Below, in pieces: positions 33,736 to 44,304 of a stretch of DNA of 64,000 nt. A program made the position numbers and the translations under genes. Position 1 is the stretch's first letter. Every line of letters starts with the position of its first letter. The notes below the pieces were generated by a model. It saw only the letters and a list, made by a program, of their open reading frames with translations. It was not told the DNA's origin and ran no database searches. The stretch spans positions 61,186,152-61,250,151 of the forward strand of contig CM036755.1 in the NCBI GenBank assembly GCA_020796225.1, given 5' to 3'. This DNA comes from Arion vulgaris (lineage: Eukaryota; Mollusca; Gastropoda; Stylommatophora; Arionidae).

Positions 33736-33930
33736 AGGCCAATGATGGCATTACTAATCTCGTAGTCTTTTCATTTTTTTAAGTTATGAAATATATGTCA
33801 CTTCACATGTCTAGACTCTTTTGTGCAGAAGGTAGGAGGACCAATTCCTTTCATCACGTGTGAAGCGTTGAGTTTGGGATTAAACCCTCAACTCGTGTGT
33901 TCAAGTTGATAGATACTACTACTATTATTA
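33735..33930. other. Unassigned spacer
   Basis: No recognised element between two LINE remnants. Confidence 0.35.
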
Positions 33931-34164
33931 GAAAGTCAAATTATACCGTCCGGCATAAGCGATCATGCCTCTCCACAACTCTCTCTGCTTGGTGCATGTA
34001 ATCAGTTATGACGTCGATGTTGTGTCGAACCATGATGTCAGACCATCCAACATCTTCTCCAACTGCCTTTCACGATCTCTCCTACCCTGAATTTTACCTA
34101 TTGTCACCAAATGTTCTTTGTCTTCTCTTCGCATTATATACACGAAGAACCTTGATTATGGAAT

Positions 34165-34440
34165 TCTTGTTCTTTTGATCAGGTTTCTTTGTGTGCATGC
34201 CTGATTAAATACCTCGTCGTTTGATGTTTCTTTGTGTGCAGGTCTGATTAAATACCTCGTCGTTTGATGTTTCTTTGTGTGCAGGTCTGATTAAATACCT
34301 CGTCGTTTGATGTTTCTTTGTGTGAAGGTCTGATTAAATACCTCGTCGTTTGATGTTTCTTTGTGTGCAGATCTGATTAAATACCTCGTCGTTTGATAAG
34401 ATTTCTTTGTGTGTAGGTCTGATTAAATACCTCTTCGTTT
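34165..34440 (-). repeat. 43-bp tandem repeat inside LINE coding sequence
   Basis: Six copies of a 43-bp unit containing TCTGATTAAATACCTCGTCG and TTTGATGTTTCTTTGTGTG. The sequence is the minus-strand codons for EVFNQTYTQRN of the host LINE, so a coding segment expanded in place. Confidence 0.92.
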
Positions 34441-34504
34441 GTTTTCTTCGATGTCCTTGGAATTTTCATCATTCTTCTGTAAAACCACATCTCGGTGTCT
34501 TCCA

Positions 34505-34725
34505 GCGATCTTATTGATTGTTTGTTCTTTGTCCATGATTCGCTGCCATACTAGTGTCTAGTTTGCGATTTGCATAATCAATGTTTGCTTTGTCCATTAT
34601 TCGCTGCCATACCAGTGTCTAATTTACGATTTGCATAATCAATGTTTGCTTTATCGATGATTCGCTGCCATACTAGTGTCTAGTTTGTGATTTGCATAAT
34701 CAATGTTTGCTTTCGATCTGTGGAG
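34505..34725 (-). repeat. About 60-bp tandem repeat inside LINE coding sequence
   Basis: Three to four copies of a unit with TTCGCTGCCATACTAGTGTC and GATTTGCATAATCAATGTTT. It corresponds to the KLDTSMAANHG region of the same LINE. Confidence 0.88.
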
Positions 34726-34779
34726 ACGATGTACAAATGTTACGCTTATAACAGGTAACTATTGATCCCCCGTGAGATC

Positions 34780-35090
34780 CTGTGGCGTAGGTGTTGTTGA
34801 AGTCACTTCTTAGGCTGAAGGTGCGGATTCAATTCCACTGTGGGCGTGACCGACCAAATTTTTAAAAATGAATTTGTTAGATGCAGTGTGAGACTCAAGT
34901 AATGTTTTTAATGTTCTAATTGTCCTAGCATGTTCCGTCTTGTAATGGCTCTCAAGTCGACCCATCTTCAATTGGGTACTATGAAAAGCATTGGGAAGTA
35001 AAGGCGGCAGCGTGATGTTGACTACAATGAAAAATACAGATCTGACACCGTATTACCTTATATACCACGTGTTATAAAAAGTGGTCAAGC
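34780..35090 (+). mobile_element. SINE-like repeat (family C), forward copy
   Basis: It has GATCCTGTGGCGTAGGTG near the 5' end and GGATTCAATTCC (B-box-like), then GGCTCTCAAGTCGACCCAT and CCGTATTACCTTATATACC. It ends near GTTATAAAAAG. It matches 1625-1830 in reverse. Confidence 0.55.
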
Positions 35091-35316
35091 GAAAACATCG
35101 TTCCCGAAAATGAGAAGCATTATTTGCAAAAAACCCTTGTTTGGGATCTAAACTACAAGTACCTCTACAGACGGAGTAAGGTTCGCCTGAATAGAAGGGA
35201 CACTGATAATAAGAACAGCAAACTTCGCGCATAAAATTAGTTTGTAGTGATTTACTAATCTCCGCGACTACGCCTGAATTCCTAGCCGGTGAACGAGAAT
35301 ACGAAGAGCATTTTGA
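35091..35316 (+). repeat. Repeat fragment shared with 53980-54140
   Basis: It shares TTTGGGATCTAAACTAC / TTTGGGTCTATATTACT, AGTACCTCTACAGACGGAGT-like blocks and GATTACGCCTGAACTC-like ends with 53980-54140. Family unknown. Confidence 0.4.
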
Positions 35317-35700
35317 GGCTAAACCTGGACACTGACAACAAATGATAGAAGAAAACTAGTCACGACCGAGATGAAGTGTCTACTCGGAATGCTGGGTGTA
35401 ACCAGAAGAGACCGGTTGAGAAATGAAGACATCAGGAAAAAGTGGGTACAACATCAGTACTAGACTTCATCAAGAAACAACAAATTAAATAGTTCGGCCA
35501 CGTAAGTAGATTACCAACAGACAGTGCACCGCAATGCAATGGGTTCAAAGCAAAAGTCCGGCCAAGCAAAAGATGGACCTCAGAGATAACAGAGGCGATG
35601 AAAGAGACTATCTGCGAAGCGCATACAAGGGCCCGTTTTAGAAATCTCTTCTTGACCTGACGCTGTAAGGCAAACATGATTCGAGAAAGAAAGAAGTAAA
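35317..35700 (+). pseudogene. LINE-b 3' end
   Basis: It is nearly identical in places to 13520-13910: AGTGGGTACAACATCAGTAC, GACTTCATCAAGAAACAAC, GATGGACCTCAGAGATAACA. It lacks about 30 bases around 35530 and carries a stop within the WFGH motif (TAG for Trp). Tail GAAAGAAAGAAG. Confidence 0.75.
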
Positions 35701-35965
35701 GTGCTCGCCACCCGATTTGTTTCCCGAGTGGATCGATACTATATCTCCAGTGATCTCTGATCTAACTGTAAGTAAAATCAAGGTTCTAATCATCTCGGCG
35801 ACAGACAGAAAACTTCGGTCTCGTTATGAATTGAAGAACTTTAAGTAATTCTGGGATGCGTGGGATCTCAGCTGTTGGCCTGTGTTGTCGTTTGATCCTT
35901 ACACTTTGAATCCATTCATCCAGGTCTCGGTCTTCTTCATTTCATTCGTCAATGTTGTCGATTAT
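35701..35965. other. Unassigned
   Basis: No recognised repeat or coding motif between LINE-b and a SINE-A copy. Confidence 0.35.
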
Positions 35966-35967
35966 TG

Positions 35968-36190
35968 TATTCTTCTATTTCAAACGCTCCATATCAACCA
36001 ATTGTTAACCACTCTTTGTGATTTGTATATGATCTGATCCTAAGATTGTAAAATGTGCCACAAGTAGGCGAGCAAATCCGATTTCTGCGACGTTTTTTAT
36101 TTATAAGGGTAGCTTCCCAAGTTCTCTACATCAAGTCGTATCTTGCTACATGCCTTATAGGTCGCATGGTACTAATTTTTGCTTCCATTG
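35968..36190 (-). mobile_element. SINE-A reverse copy, worn
   Basis: In reverse complement it has GGTCAATGGAAGCAAA, CCTATAAGGCATGTAGC, AAATAAAAAACGTCGCAGAA, ATCGGATTTGC and ATACAAATCACAAAGAG. The (GAA)n tail has decayed to GAAATAGAAGAATA. Confidence 0.65.
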
Positions 36191-36230
36191 ACCATTTGTC
36201 TTTTTTGAGTTTTAATTAGAGACTTCTTCT

Positions 36231-36515
36231 TCTTGGAACGCTCCATATCGACCACTTTTTAACCACTCTGTGTGATGTGTATGTGATCTGAGTCTAAGAG
36301 CGAGTGTACGCTGTGCCAGCTATGCGAAAGGAACTTATCCATCAACTGCCTTGACACTATGGATTAGAGTGTCATATTATTTGCACATCCGATTTCTGCG
36401 GAGCTTTTTATTTACTAGGTAGCTTCCTAGGCTTCTACATCAGTCGGCTCTTACGACATATCTTGTAGGTCGCAGTGTTCCTATTCATTGCTCCCCTTAC
36501 GAACCCCGGCAACAG
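36231..36515 (-). mobile_element. SINE-A reverse copy with 50-bp internal insert
   Basis: The tail GAAGAAGAAG is on the minus strand at 36231. The body matches the family, but about 36351-36405 (AAGGAACTTATCCATCAACT...) interrupts the GCATAACTGGC...CCTACTTG module. The insert has no clear inverted ends. Confidence 0.65.
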
Positions 36516-36519
36516 ACGG

Positions 36520-37058
36520 GTGGCAGTTAGGGACAATGTATAATATTGATAACATTATCGATATAGGGGAAGACTGCAGTAAAACTATGTAGCAAACACT
36601 ACAGTACTTTGTTATGACGTGTTTCTACAATGATAACAGAGAGTTGGGAAAACAGCAAACAGTTTATCAGTTGTCGCCTGTTTGCCATGTCTGTGTTTGA
36701 TTGTTTTACTAGTGGTTATAGCTGGTATGTCATTGTTTTACTAGTGGTTATAGCTGGTATGTCACACTGTTGACTCTTTGATTGTTTTATTGGTTGTTAT
36801 AGCTGGTATGTCGCACTGTTGACTCTTTGATTGTTTTATTGGTGGTTATAGCTGGTATGTCGCACTTTTGACCTTTTAGCACATGTTCCCACTTTCTATG
36901 ACATTTTTCTTCATTTTTAACAGATCATCATCATCCAGTAGCTTGTTCTGAGCAGAACTTCGCCAACCTAACAGTCCTCCAGAACTTATATGTCTCATAA
37001 GCCAGATGTTGTGTCTCTGTTGAAATTATTCATATCCTAAATTTATCTTCTCTGTGAT
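36520..37058 (+). repeat. Unassigned with about 50-bp tandem repeat at 36698-36868
   Basis: Four copies of a unit containing GGTTATAGCTGGTATGTC and TTGATTGTTTTATTGGTGG lie at 36698-36868. The first two units are shorter. The rest up to the 28-bp array is unrecognised; a LINE-like AGTAGCTTGTTCTGAGCAG segment near 36940 resembles 52028-52050. Confidence 0.75.
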
Positions 37059-38215
37059 TTTCATCTTCTCCTCTTACCTGGGATACCTTCATCTTCTCCT
37101 CTTACCTGGGATACCTTCATCTTCTCCTCTTACCTGGGATACCTTCATCTTCTCCTCTTACCTGGGATACCTTCTTCTTCTCCTCTTACCTCTTACCTGG
37201 GATACCTTCATCTTCTCCTCTTACCTGGGATACCTTCATCTTCTCCTCTTACCTGGGATACCTTCATCTTCTCCTCTTACCTGGGATACCTTCATCTTCT
37301 CCTCTTACCTGGGATACCTTCTCTTCCCTCTTACCTCGGGATACCTTCTTCTTCTCCTCTTACCTGGGATACCTTCATCTTCTCCTCTTACCTGGGATAC
37401 CTTCATCTTCTCCTCTTACCTGGGATACCTTCTTCTTCTCCTCTTACCTCTTACCTGGGATACCTTCATCTTCTCCTCTTACCTGGGATACCTTCATCTT
37501 CTCCTCTTACCTGGGATACCTTCATCTTCTCCTCTTACCTGGGATACCTTCATCTTCTCCTCTTACCTGGGATACCTTCTTCTTCTCCTCTTACCTCTTA
37601 CCTGGGATACCTTCATCTTCTCCTCTTACCTGGGATACCTTCATCTTCTCCTCTTACCTGGGATACCTTCATCTTCTCCTCTTACCTGGGATACCTTCAT
37701 CTTCTCCTCTTACCTGGGATACCTTCATCTTCTCCTCTTACCTGTACCGATTCCTTCATTTTCTCCACTTCTTGTATTCTGGAGAAACAATTCAATTTCT
37801 CCTCTTATTTCTTATCTATTTGTTTGTTTTCTTATGATGTCTTCTCTCTTCCATGGGATACTGGAGTCTTCTCCTCTTACCTGGGATACCTTCTTCTTCT
37901 CCTCTTACCTCTTACCTGGGATACCTTCATCTTCTCCTCTTACCTGGGATACCTTCATCTTCTCCTCTTACCTGGGATACCTTTATCTTCTCCTCTTACC
38001 TGGGATACCTTCTTCTTCTCATCTTACCTGGGATACCTTCATCTTCTCCTCTTACCTCTTACCTGGGATACCTTCATCTTCTCCTCTTACCTGGGATATC
38101 TTCATCTTCTCCTCTTACCTGGGATACCTTCATCTTCTCCTCTTACCTGGGATACCTTCATCTTCTCCTCTTACCTGGGATACCTTCTTCTTCTCCTCTT
38201 ACCTGGGATACCGTC
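37059..38215 (+). repeat. 28-bp minisatellite with consensus splice donors on the minus strand
   Basis: About 38 units of 28 bp containing CTCTTACCTGGGATACCTTC. A recurrent longer variant has an extra CTCTTAC (35 bp), and one interruption at 37745-37862 resembles the right flank 38225-38370. Because 28 is not a multiple of three and the unit has no stop, all plus frames stay open, giving long meaningless frames (up to 389 codons). Every unit reads CCCAGGTAAG on the minus strand. Confidence 0.95.
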
Positions 38216-38224
38216 TTCCATAAT

Positions 38225-38414
38225 ATTATTCTCCAGCTTTGTTGTATTTCTGTATGACGAAACTAATTCAATTTCCCCATTTTTATTTGTAGCATTATCT
38301 AGTTTGCTTTGATTTTCTTATGATTGAATCTATTTGTTCTCTTCTCTGTCCATGGGATACTGAGAGCTCTTCTGTAACAATTATATTCAGAAGCTCCTAA
38401 AATAGGTGATTTAT
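38225..38414. other. Flank of the 28-bp array
   Basis: TTGATTTTCTTATGATTG then CTCTTCTCTGTCCATGGGATACTG resembles the interruption at 37790-37866, so this flank was once part of the amplified region. Confidence 0.5.
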
Positions 38415-38965
38415 TATTGTCTATTGTCTATTCCAAGGTGGAAGATGTAGTTAGCTGTCCACTATTGCTGTTAAGTGTAGGGATGGGAGCTTTGCGTTAT
38501 AGTGTCAGATGAGTTGCCCTTGTTGTGTTGTATCCGTGTTTATGTGGTGTGGTCTTGATATTGTCTATACATCTTTTCTTGGTCTTCCCCTTTGCTCTAT
38601 TACCGGATCTCTTTTATTGTATGCTGTTATTGGTGGTTGGTTGTATTTCATTCTCATTAAATGTCCAAACCACTGCATTTGTTGTCTTTCGATGTATTTG
38701 ATGCATGAAGTTATGCCACTCTGCTTCTGATGTCCTCATTTCGTAGTCTGTCTTTCCTGGTGACTCCCACTGCCTTCCTCAAGCATTTCATTTCACACGT
38801 GGTAAGCTTTCTATGATGTGTTGCTGTAAGAGACCAAGTTTGGCACTGGTAACAAAGTGTTGGTAGGAGAATACTTTTTATCATCTGTCTTTTCACTTTC
38901 ATCTTGATCTTTGCGTGTTGTAGTAATGGTGCCAGCTGGTAGGTCACTGCATTTGCTTTTTGACA
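38415..38965 (-). pseudogene. LINE-a 3' end
   Basis: Minus-strand frame 38711-38947: TYQLAPLLQHAKIKMKVKRQ, MIKSILLPTLCYQCQTWSLT and MKCLRKAVGVTRKDRLRNED, then a frameshift before FGHLMRMKYNQPP. The tail is TATTGTC heptamers. It begins at GACCTACCAGC, so the copy is 5'-truncated after the RT. No TSD was found. Confidence 0.75.
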
Positions 38966-39600
38966 TTTACTTACATTTTAAAATGCTCCGTAGCCTTGTC
39001 AGACCTTATGATAAGAGGTTCCTATCTCTTCACACTTCTATACCTAGTGACCAAGAGGTTGATGGGATAGTTTCGTTCCTCATATGTGGAACGTCGAGTG
39101 TCGGATTGAAGCCAGAATCAGTTTAAATTTAAATCAAGAGTACGTTCAGATATTATTTAGTAAATAAAATAAGTAACGTTTCATTAATTTCAAATCTGCT
39201 TTCACGATGGAATGATTGATAGAACCATCATTGCTTTTCCATGAGTAACCATGTATACGCCGATCTCTTTGTTACACAGGCAGATCTCAGCGGCAGCGGA
39301 AGAACTCCGTAGAACCGGCGAAGGTGTCCGATGTCATTTAGAAGATGGTGAAAATGATTTGTGGAAATTTAAAAAAAAAATCTTTCTATTACATTTTAAA
39401 CAGTAAATGCAATTCAATCTGCAGTCCAAAAATATGTCTACTTGGTTATCTTGGGTGTGCTAAGAAAGCCAACAAACAGCTATGGAAATGCATTTTTGTT
39501 ACAGAAAATATCATGAATGATGTCTGTGTTAGCAACAGGAGCAGTAGTATGCACTATCTGAAGCACTGAATTACAAATATAAACTATCACAAATGTTAGA
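38966..39600. other. Unassigned with repeat E fragment
   Basis: 39190-39370 (AACTCCGTAGAACCGGCG, AAGATGGTGAAAATGATTTG) matches 8350-8510. The rest is unrecognised. Confidence 0.4.
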
Positions 39601-39610
39601 GATAAGTGCA

Positions 39611-39863
39611 TCACCCGAGTGGTTACCGGGCGCAAATTTGGGATGTAAAGAATAGAACCACTGTTACCTGCAACGCTGTCGTAAGAGGCGATTAAGGAGG
39701 TTTGGCTGAAATCGGATGCACATGTCCTAAACGTGTCGAAGTCTATGCGTTTAGGAGCCTACCAAACCAATGTGCAACGTATACACGTTCTTGGTAAAGA
39801 TCAAACATATCACAAAGAGTGATTAAAATTGTTCGTAAAGAACGAACGCAAAGAAGAAGAAGG
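39611..39863 (+). mobile_element. SINE-B copy
   Basis: It carries all SINE-B landmarks (CACCCGAGTGGTTACCGGG, GTCGTAAGAGGCGATTAAGG, AGCCTACCAAACCAATGTGC, CATATCACAAAGAGTGATTA, GAACGCAAAGAAGAAGAAGG). AGAGATAAGT on the left and AGAGATACGT on the right are a plausible TSD. SINE-A follows directly. Confidence 0.8.
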
Positions 39864-39874
39864 AGAGATACGTT

Positions 39875-40134
39875 CGCCGGTGTGGTCTCGGGGCTCGCAA
39901 GGGAAGCAACGAATGGTTCCACTGAGACCTATTATGCATATCGTAAGAGGCGACTGATGTAGGCTCTAGGGATACTACATTAGTAAATAAAGAGCAGCGC
40001 TGAAATCTGATGTGCTGACCTACTTGTAGACGCATAACTGGTATAACGTACAATCGCTCTTAGGCTCAGATCATATACAAATCACACTGAGTGGCTGACA
40101 AGTGCTCAATATGGAGCGTTGGAAGAAGAAGAAG
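39875..40134 (+). mobile_element. SINE-A copy with 11-bp TSD
   Basis: 260 bp, starting CGCCGGTGTGGTCTCGGGGC and ending GAAGAAGAAG. AGAGATACGTT flanks it exactly (39864-39874 and 40135-40145). It landed in the right TSD of the SINE-B copy, so it is younger. Confidence 0.88.
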
Positions 40135-40284
40135 AGAGATACGTTGCTATATCTATCTTCTATTATGACAAAGAAAGTAATAAAAGACAAAAATCATACA
40201 TTTGTTTGAGTGATTGCCCTGATTTATAGAACACACATCATAACAACAATGTGAGTTTCGAACTATTTGATATAAAGAGCGGCC

Positions 40285-40755
40285 ATTAGGCTATATTGAC
40301 GGGAGTCTAACTCTTGGAAGGTCTAACCAAATGGTGCAGACTGAAGATGAAATGCTAAACCAAAGGACCTGGAGCAGGATGTGACCCATATAGTGGCAGC
40401 GCAGAACCCACCGGAGATCGGTAACTGCTTTGACTATAATCAACTCATACCCCAGCTGTGGGAAAAATAGCAGCAGCTCTCTCTCTCCATTGGGGATGAC
40501 ATCCTTTTTGTTGTCTTTTCTTCTACTTCTACGACACTTTCCATCAGTATATTGGAAAACTGTAGTGTCCAGGGAGCACACCCTGCACAAAAGCCTGGGT
40601 TGGTGAGCCCATCGACAGAATGATGGAGTCTCTTAGAGTAGGGCGACTCCAGACAAACACGGGAAGATAGATCTTCTCGGTAGGGAAGTGCAACTATCTA
40701 GAGATCAAACTCAAAAAATATGTCCCCAGAAATGGAATATGTCGCCCTTAGATTT
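40285..40755 (+). repeat. Dispersed repeat D
   Basis: 40290-40320 (GACGGGAGTCTAAC) matches 11705-11740. 40690-40745 (CTAGAGATCAAACTCAAAAA, AATGGAATATGTCGCCC) matches 12485-12545. Between them is a sequence with GTGGGAAAAATAGCAGCAGC and TTGGGGATGACATCC. The class is unknown. Confidence 0.4.
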
Positions 40756-40839
40756 ATGGTAGCAGAAATCAACACATATGAATGACTCAAAAGATAGCTG
40801 AGCAAGAATTTACACAGTTGAAATTGAAGTAACTATGTA

Positions 40840-41640
40840 TAGTGGAGCAGAAGTTTACTTAATGCACCCATATGCCACTTCTGTGTCTCTGGCAATCCAT
40901 ACTGCACGAAAATGTTCCAACCGCAAAGAACATCTTTCAGCAATCATGATGGCAGTTAAGAATAGCACAGAATAAAATGCAAAAACCTGCAGACAAGATG
41001 GTATTTCGAACAGATTCAATGTCAGCTATTATAGTCTTGGAGACTAAATCCGCTGGCAGCACAGTACAGATACTAAAAATAACTTGTTTCCCCTTTCAAA
41101 TTAGAGAGAAAAACGTCGAAATTGGATTTAATCTCACTGCCATAATGAAGACACAGAGTGTCAATGTCTTGGCTAAGGAAGACAGTAAAAAAGAGCAAAT
41201 CTAATAACCACTGTAATTTCAGAAGCTCAAAAACCCTCATTAGTGTAAAAATCTGCAGTAAACATTAAAAAAAACACACTGAGTATGATTACAAAAAGAC
41301 TATCTGAAAGAAATCAGCAGAATAGACCAGGTCGTTATATTTTAGGGTCATGTTGTACTTTCTACTTGTTTCCTTAAAAGCTATTTAGCCCGTCTGCCCA
41401 GCGTGTTCGTAGCGCGTTGGACTACGGGTGACTATCCCTCTGTGTGTGCGAGTTCAATTCCGCGGGATGGCAGAAAAGCCACAGATTCCCCAGATTTACG
41501 GTGTTCGTGGCACCGAACCGAAGGGTTACGATGTCCATGGCAACGAGCCGAAGAGCTGGAAAGCTCAAGTGCTTCTGGATCGGAAAAAAAAGCTATTTAA
41601 TCGGACTCTACAAAAATATGTTGATCAGTTACCACCCCTC
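40840..41640 (+). pseudogene. I/Nimbus-type LINE RNase H region, split by SINE-T
   Basis: The frame reads YSGAEVYLMHPYATSVSLAI, then ARKCSNRKEHLSAIMMAVKN, a stop, VFRTDSMSAIIVLETKSAGS and VNVLAKEDSKKEQI. Later come KEISRIDQVVI and, past the SINE, IGLYKNML. This is the RNase H fold order (GA.VYI, CSN.KAE..A, F.TDS.SA, D.LAK...KEQ), but the usual Glu in CSNYKAE is His here and the final His/Asp region is worn, so it would be inactive. LINEs with RNase H belong to the I group; Nimbus is the mollusc version I recall. Confidence 0.7.
41388..41587 (+). mobile_element. SINE-T copy with 12-bp TSD
   Basis: 200 bp; GCCCAGCGTGTTCGTAGCGC, GAGTTCAATTCCGCGGG, GCACCGAACCGAAGGGTTAC, A-tail. AAAAGCTATTTA is repeated at 41376-41387 and 41588-41599. 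It inserted into the RNase H LINE. Confidence 0.9.
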
Positions 41641-41865
41641 CACCTAGCTCCCCCGTACCCACTTTTGTAAGGATGCTATCAACAAAACGATGTCATAGAG
41701 CTACTTAAGTGGTTCTTTATGGATTCCTCGCAGTATTTTTTTCCAGGACTAACTAATAGTGATGTCTAGCAAACCAACTAGTGTTAATGTCTACCTAACA
41801 AATGTATATGTATAATTAACAAATGTTAATGTTTCGCTACCTTATGCTGATAACTGACTAATTAA

Positions 41866-43675
41866 TGTTACTTCCCAATTAACTAATGTTACTAACCATC
41901 TAACTAATGTTACTACCCATCTAACTAATGTTACTAACCATCTAACTAATATTACTAGCCATCTAACTAATGTTACTACCCATCTAACTAATATTACTAC
42001 CCATCTAACTAATGTTACTACCCATCTAACTAATGTTACTACCCATCTAACTAATGTTACTACCCATCTAACTAATGTTACTAACCATCTAACTAATGTT
42101 ACTAACCATCTAACTAATATTACTAACCATCTAACTAATGTTACTACCCATCTAACTAATATTACTACCCATCTAACTAATATTACTACCCATCTAACTA
42201 ATGTTACTACCCAACTAACTAATGTTACTAACCATCTAACTAATGTTACTACCCAACTAACTAATGTTACTACCCAACTAACTAATGTTACTAACCATCT
42301 AACTAATGTTACTAACCATCTAACTAATATTACTAACCATCTAACTAATGTTACTAACCATCTAACTAATGTTACTAACCATCTAACTAATATTACTACC
42401 CATCTAACTAATATTACTACCCATCTAACTAATGTTACTACCCATCTAACTAATGTTACTACCCACTAACTAATGTTACTACCCACTAACTAATATTACT
42501 AACCATCTAACTAATGTTACTAACCATCTAACTAATGTTACTACCCAACTAACTAATGTTACTACCCATCTAACTAATGTTACTACCCAACTAACTAATG
42601 TTACTACCCAACTAACTAATGTTACTAACCATCTAACTAATATTACTAACCATCTAACTAATGTTACTACCCATCTAACTAATATTACTAACCATCTAAC
42701 TAATGTTACTAACCATCTAACTAATGTTACTAACCAACTAACTAATGTTACTACCCAACTAACTAATGTTACTAACCATCTAACTAATATTACTACCCAT
42801 CTAACTAATATTACTACCCATCTAACTAATGTTACTAACCATCTAACTAATGTTACTAACCATCTAACTAATGTTACTACCCAACTAACTAATGTTACTA
42901 CCCAACTAACTAATGTTACTAACCATCTAACTAATGTTACTAACCATCTAACTAATATTACTACCATCTAACTAATGTTACTAACCATCTAACTAATGTA
43001 CTAACCATCTACTAATATTACTAGCCATCTAACTAATATTACTACCCATCTAACTAATGTTACTACCCATCTAACTAATGTTACTACCCAACTAACTAAT
43101 GTTACTAACCATCTAACTAATGTTACTAACCATCTAACTAATGTTACTAACCATCTAACTAATGTTACTAACCAACTAACTAATGTTACTACCCAACTAA
43201 CTAATGTTACTAACCATCTAACTAATGTTACTACCCATCTAACTAATATTACTACCCATCTAACTAATGTTACTAACCATCTAACTAATGTTACTACCCA
43301 ACTAACTAATATTACTAACCATCTAACTAATGTTACTACCCAACTAACTAATGTTACTAACCATCTAACTAATGTTACTAACCATCTAACTAATATTACT
43401 ACCCATCTAACTAATATTACTAACCATCTAACTAATGTTACTACCCATCTAACTAATGTTACTACCCAACTAACTAATGTTACTACCCAACTAACTAATA
43501 TTACTACCCATCTAACTAATGTTACTACCCATCTAACTAATGTTACTACCCATCTAACTAATGTTACTAACCATCTAACTAATATTACTAACCATCTAAC
43601 TAATGTTACTAACCATCTAACTAATGTTACTACCCAACTAACTAATGTTACTACCCATCTAACTAATGTTACTAC
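41866..43675 (+). repeat. 21-bp minisatellite
   Basis: About 86 units of 21 bp with core CTAACTAATGTTACTACCC followed by AT, AAC or related ends. Main variants are ACTACCC/ACTAACC, CATCTAAC/CAACTAAC and ATGTTAC/ATATTAC. The unit keeps open frames on the minus strand (WVVTLVRWLVTLVSW), which I do not take as genes. Small indels cluster at 42465-42490 and 42955-43015. Confidence 0.97.
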
Positions 43676-43689
43676 CAAATTGATTAATG

Positions 43690-44040
43690 TGTAAGATACA
43701 AAATACAATGACGTCTTTACAAGAGACAATATTGAATATATAAACAGTAATTCAAGCGATCGAAAGGAAGGAAGTAACTTCAATTTTGTCTAGACTGGTT
43801 CTGACTTTCGTCATCCCTTTGACTGAGGTTGATGACACAAAAAAGTCGCTTTCAAATCTATATTGTCTGCTCTCGCTTGGGCAAGCTTGAGAAATATCCA
43901 AAAACAGCACAATCAAGTTTAGACAATAGTTTGAATAGATCTATATTTTAAATCTAATTTAAACTAGAAAGAGAATATGACACAATTTAAAACAGATTGT
44001 TGATTTTTTTAACAAAAAGTATGTCACTGTCTATAGTACC
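43690..44040. other. Unassigned
   Basis: No repeat family or coding motif recognised between the 21-bp array and SINE-A. Confidence 0.4.
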
Positions 44041-44047
44041 TTCCTCG

Positions 44048-44300
44048 TCTTCTTCTTCAAATGCTCCATATCGACCACATGTTAACGATTCTTTGTTATT
44101 TGTATGTGATCCGAGCCTAAGAGCGATTATGTGTTGTGCCAGTTATGCGCCTACAAGTAGGCAAGGACATTCGATTTCTGCGACGCTTTTTATTTACTAG
44201 GGTAGCTTCCAAAGACCCCTACTTCAGTCGCCTCTTACGACATGCCTTGAAGATCACCCTGTTACTATTCTTTGCTCGCCTTGAGGGCCCTGTCAACACA
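44048..44300 (-). mobile_element. SINE-A reverse copy
   Basis: Reverse complement shows GACAGGGCCCTCAAGGCGAG, CATGTCGTAAGAGGCGACTG, AGTAAATAAAAAGCGTCGCA, GTAGGCGCATAACTGGCACA and ACATACAAATAACAAAGAAT, with tail GAAGAAGAAGACGAGG. Confidence 0.8.
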
Positions 44301-44304
44301 CCAA

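Larger units (their letters stand above)
33935..34730 (-). pseudogene. LINE 3' end with two internal tandem expansions
   Basis: The minus strand reads KLDTSMAANHGQ (repeated), then LEDTEMWFYRRMMKIPRTSK, KTNEEVFNQTYTQRN (repeated), LEHLVTIGKIQGRRDRERQL and EKMLDGLTSWFDTTS, ending TKQRELWRGMIAYAGR. This is the post-RT part of an endonuclease-RT LINE. The section at 55560-55770 is another copy of its end. Two stretches have multiplied in tandem and are listed separately. Confidence 0.75.

Noticed and set aside
37054..38312. 389-, 162- and 134-codon frames in the 28-bp array
   Set aside because: All three plus frames are open because the unit has no stop and rotates frame each copy. The product would be a low-complexity 28-residue repeat without domain.
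22388..43675. CRISPR-like arrays
   Set aside because: Repeats are directly abutting without unique spacers, no cas genes are present, and the DNA is eukaryotic.
42479..43783. 162- and 260-codon minus frames in the 21-bp array
   Set aside because: They encode only a WVVTLVRWLVTLV repeat dictated by the 21-bp unit.
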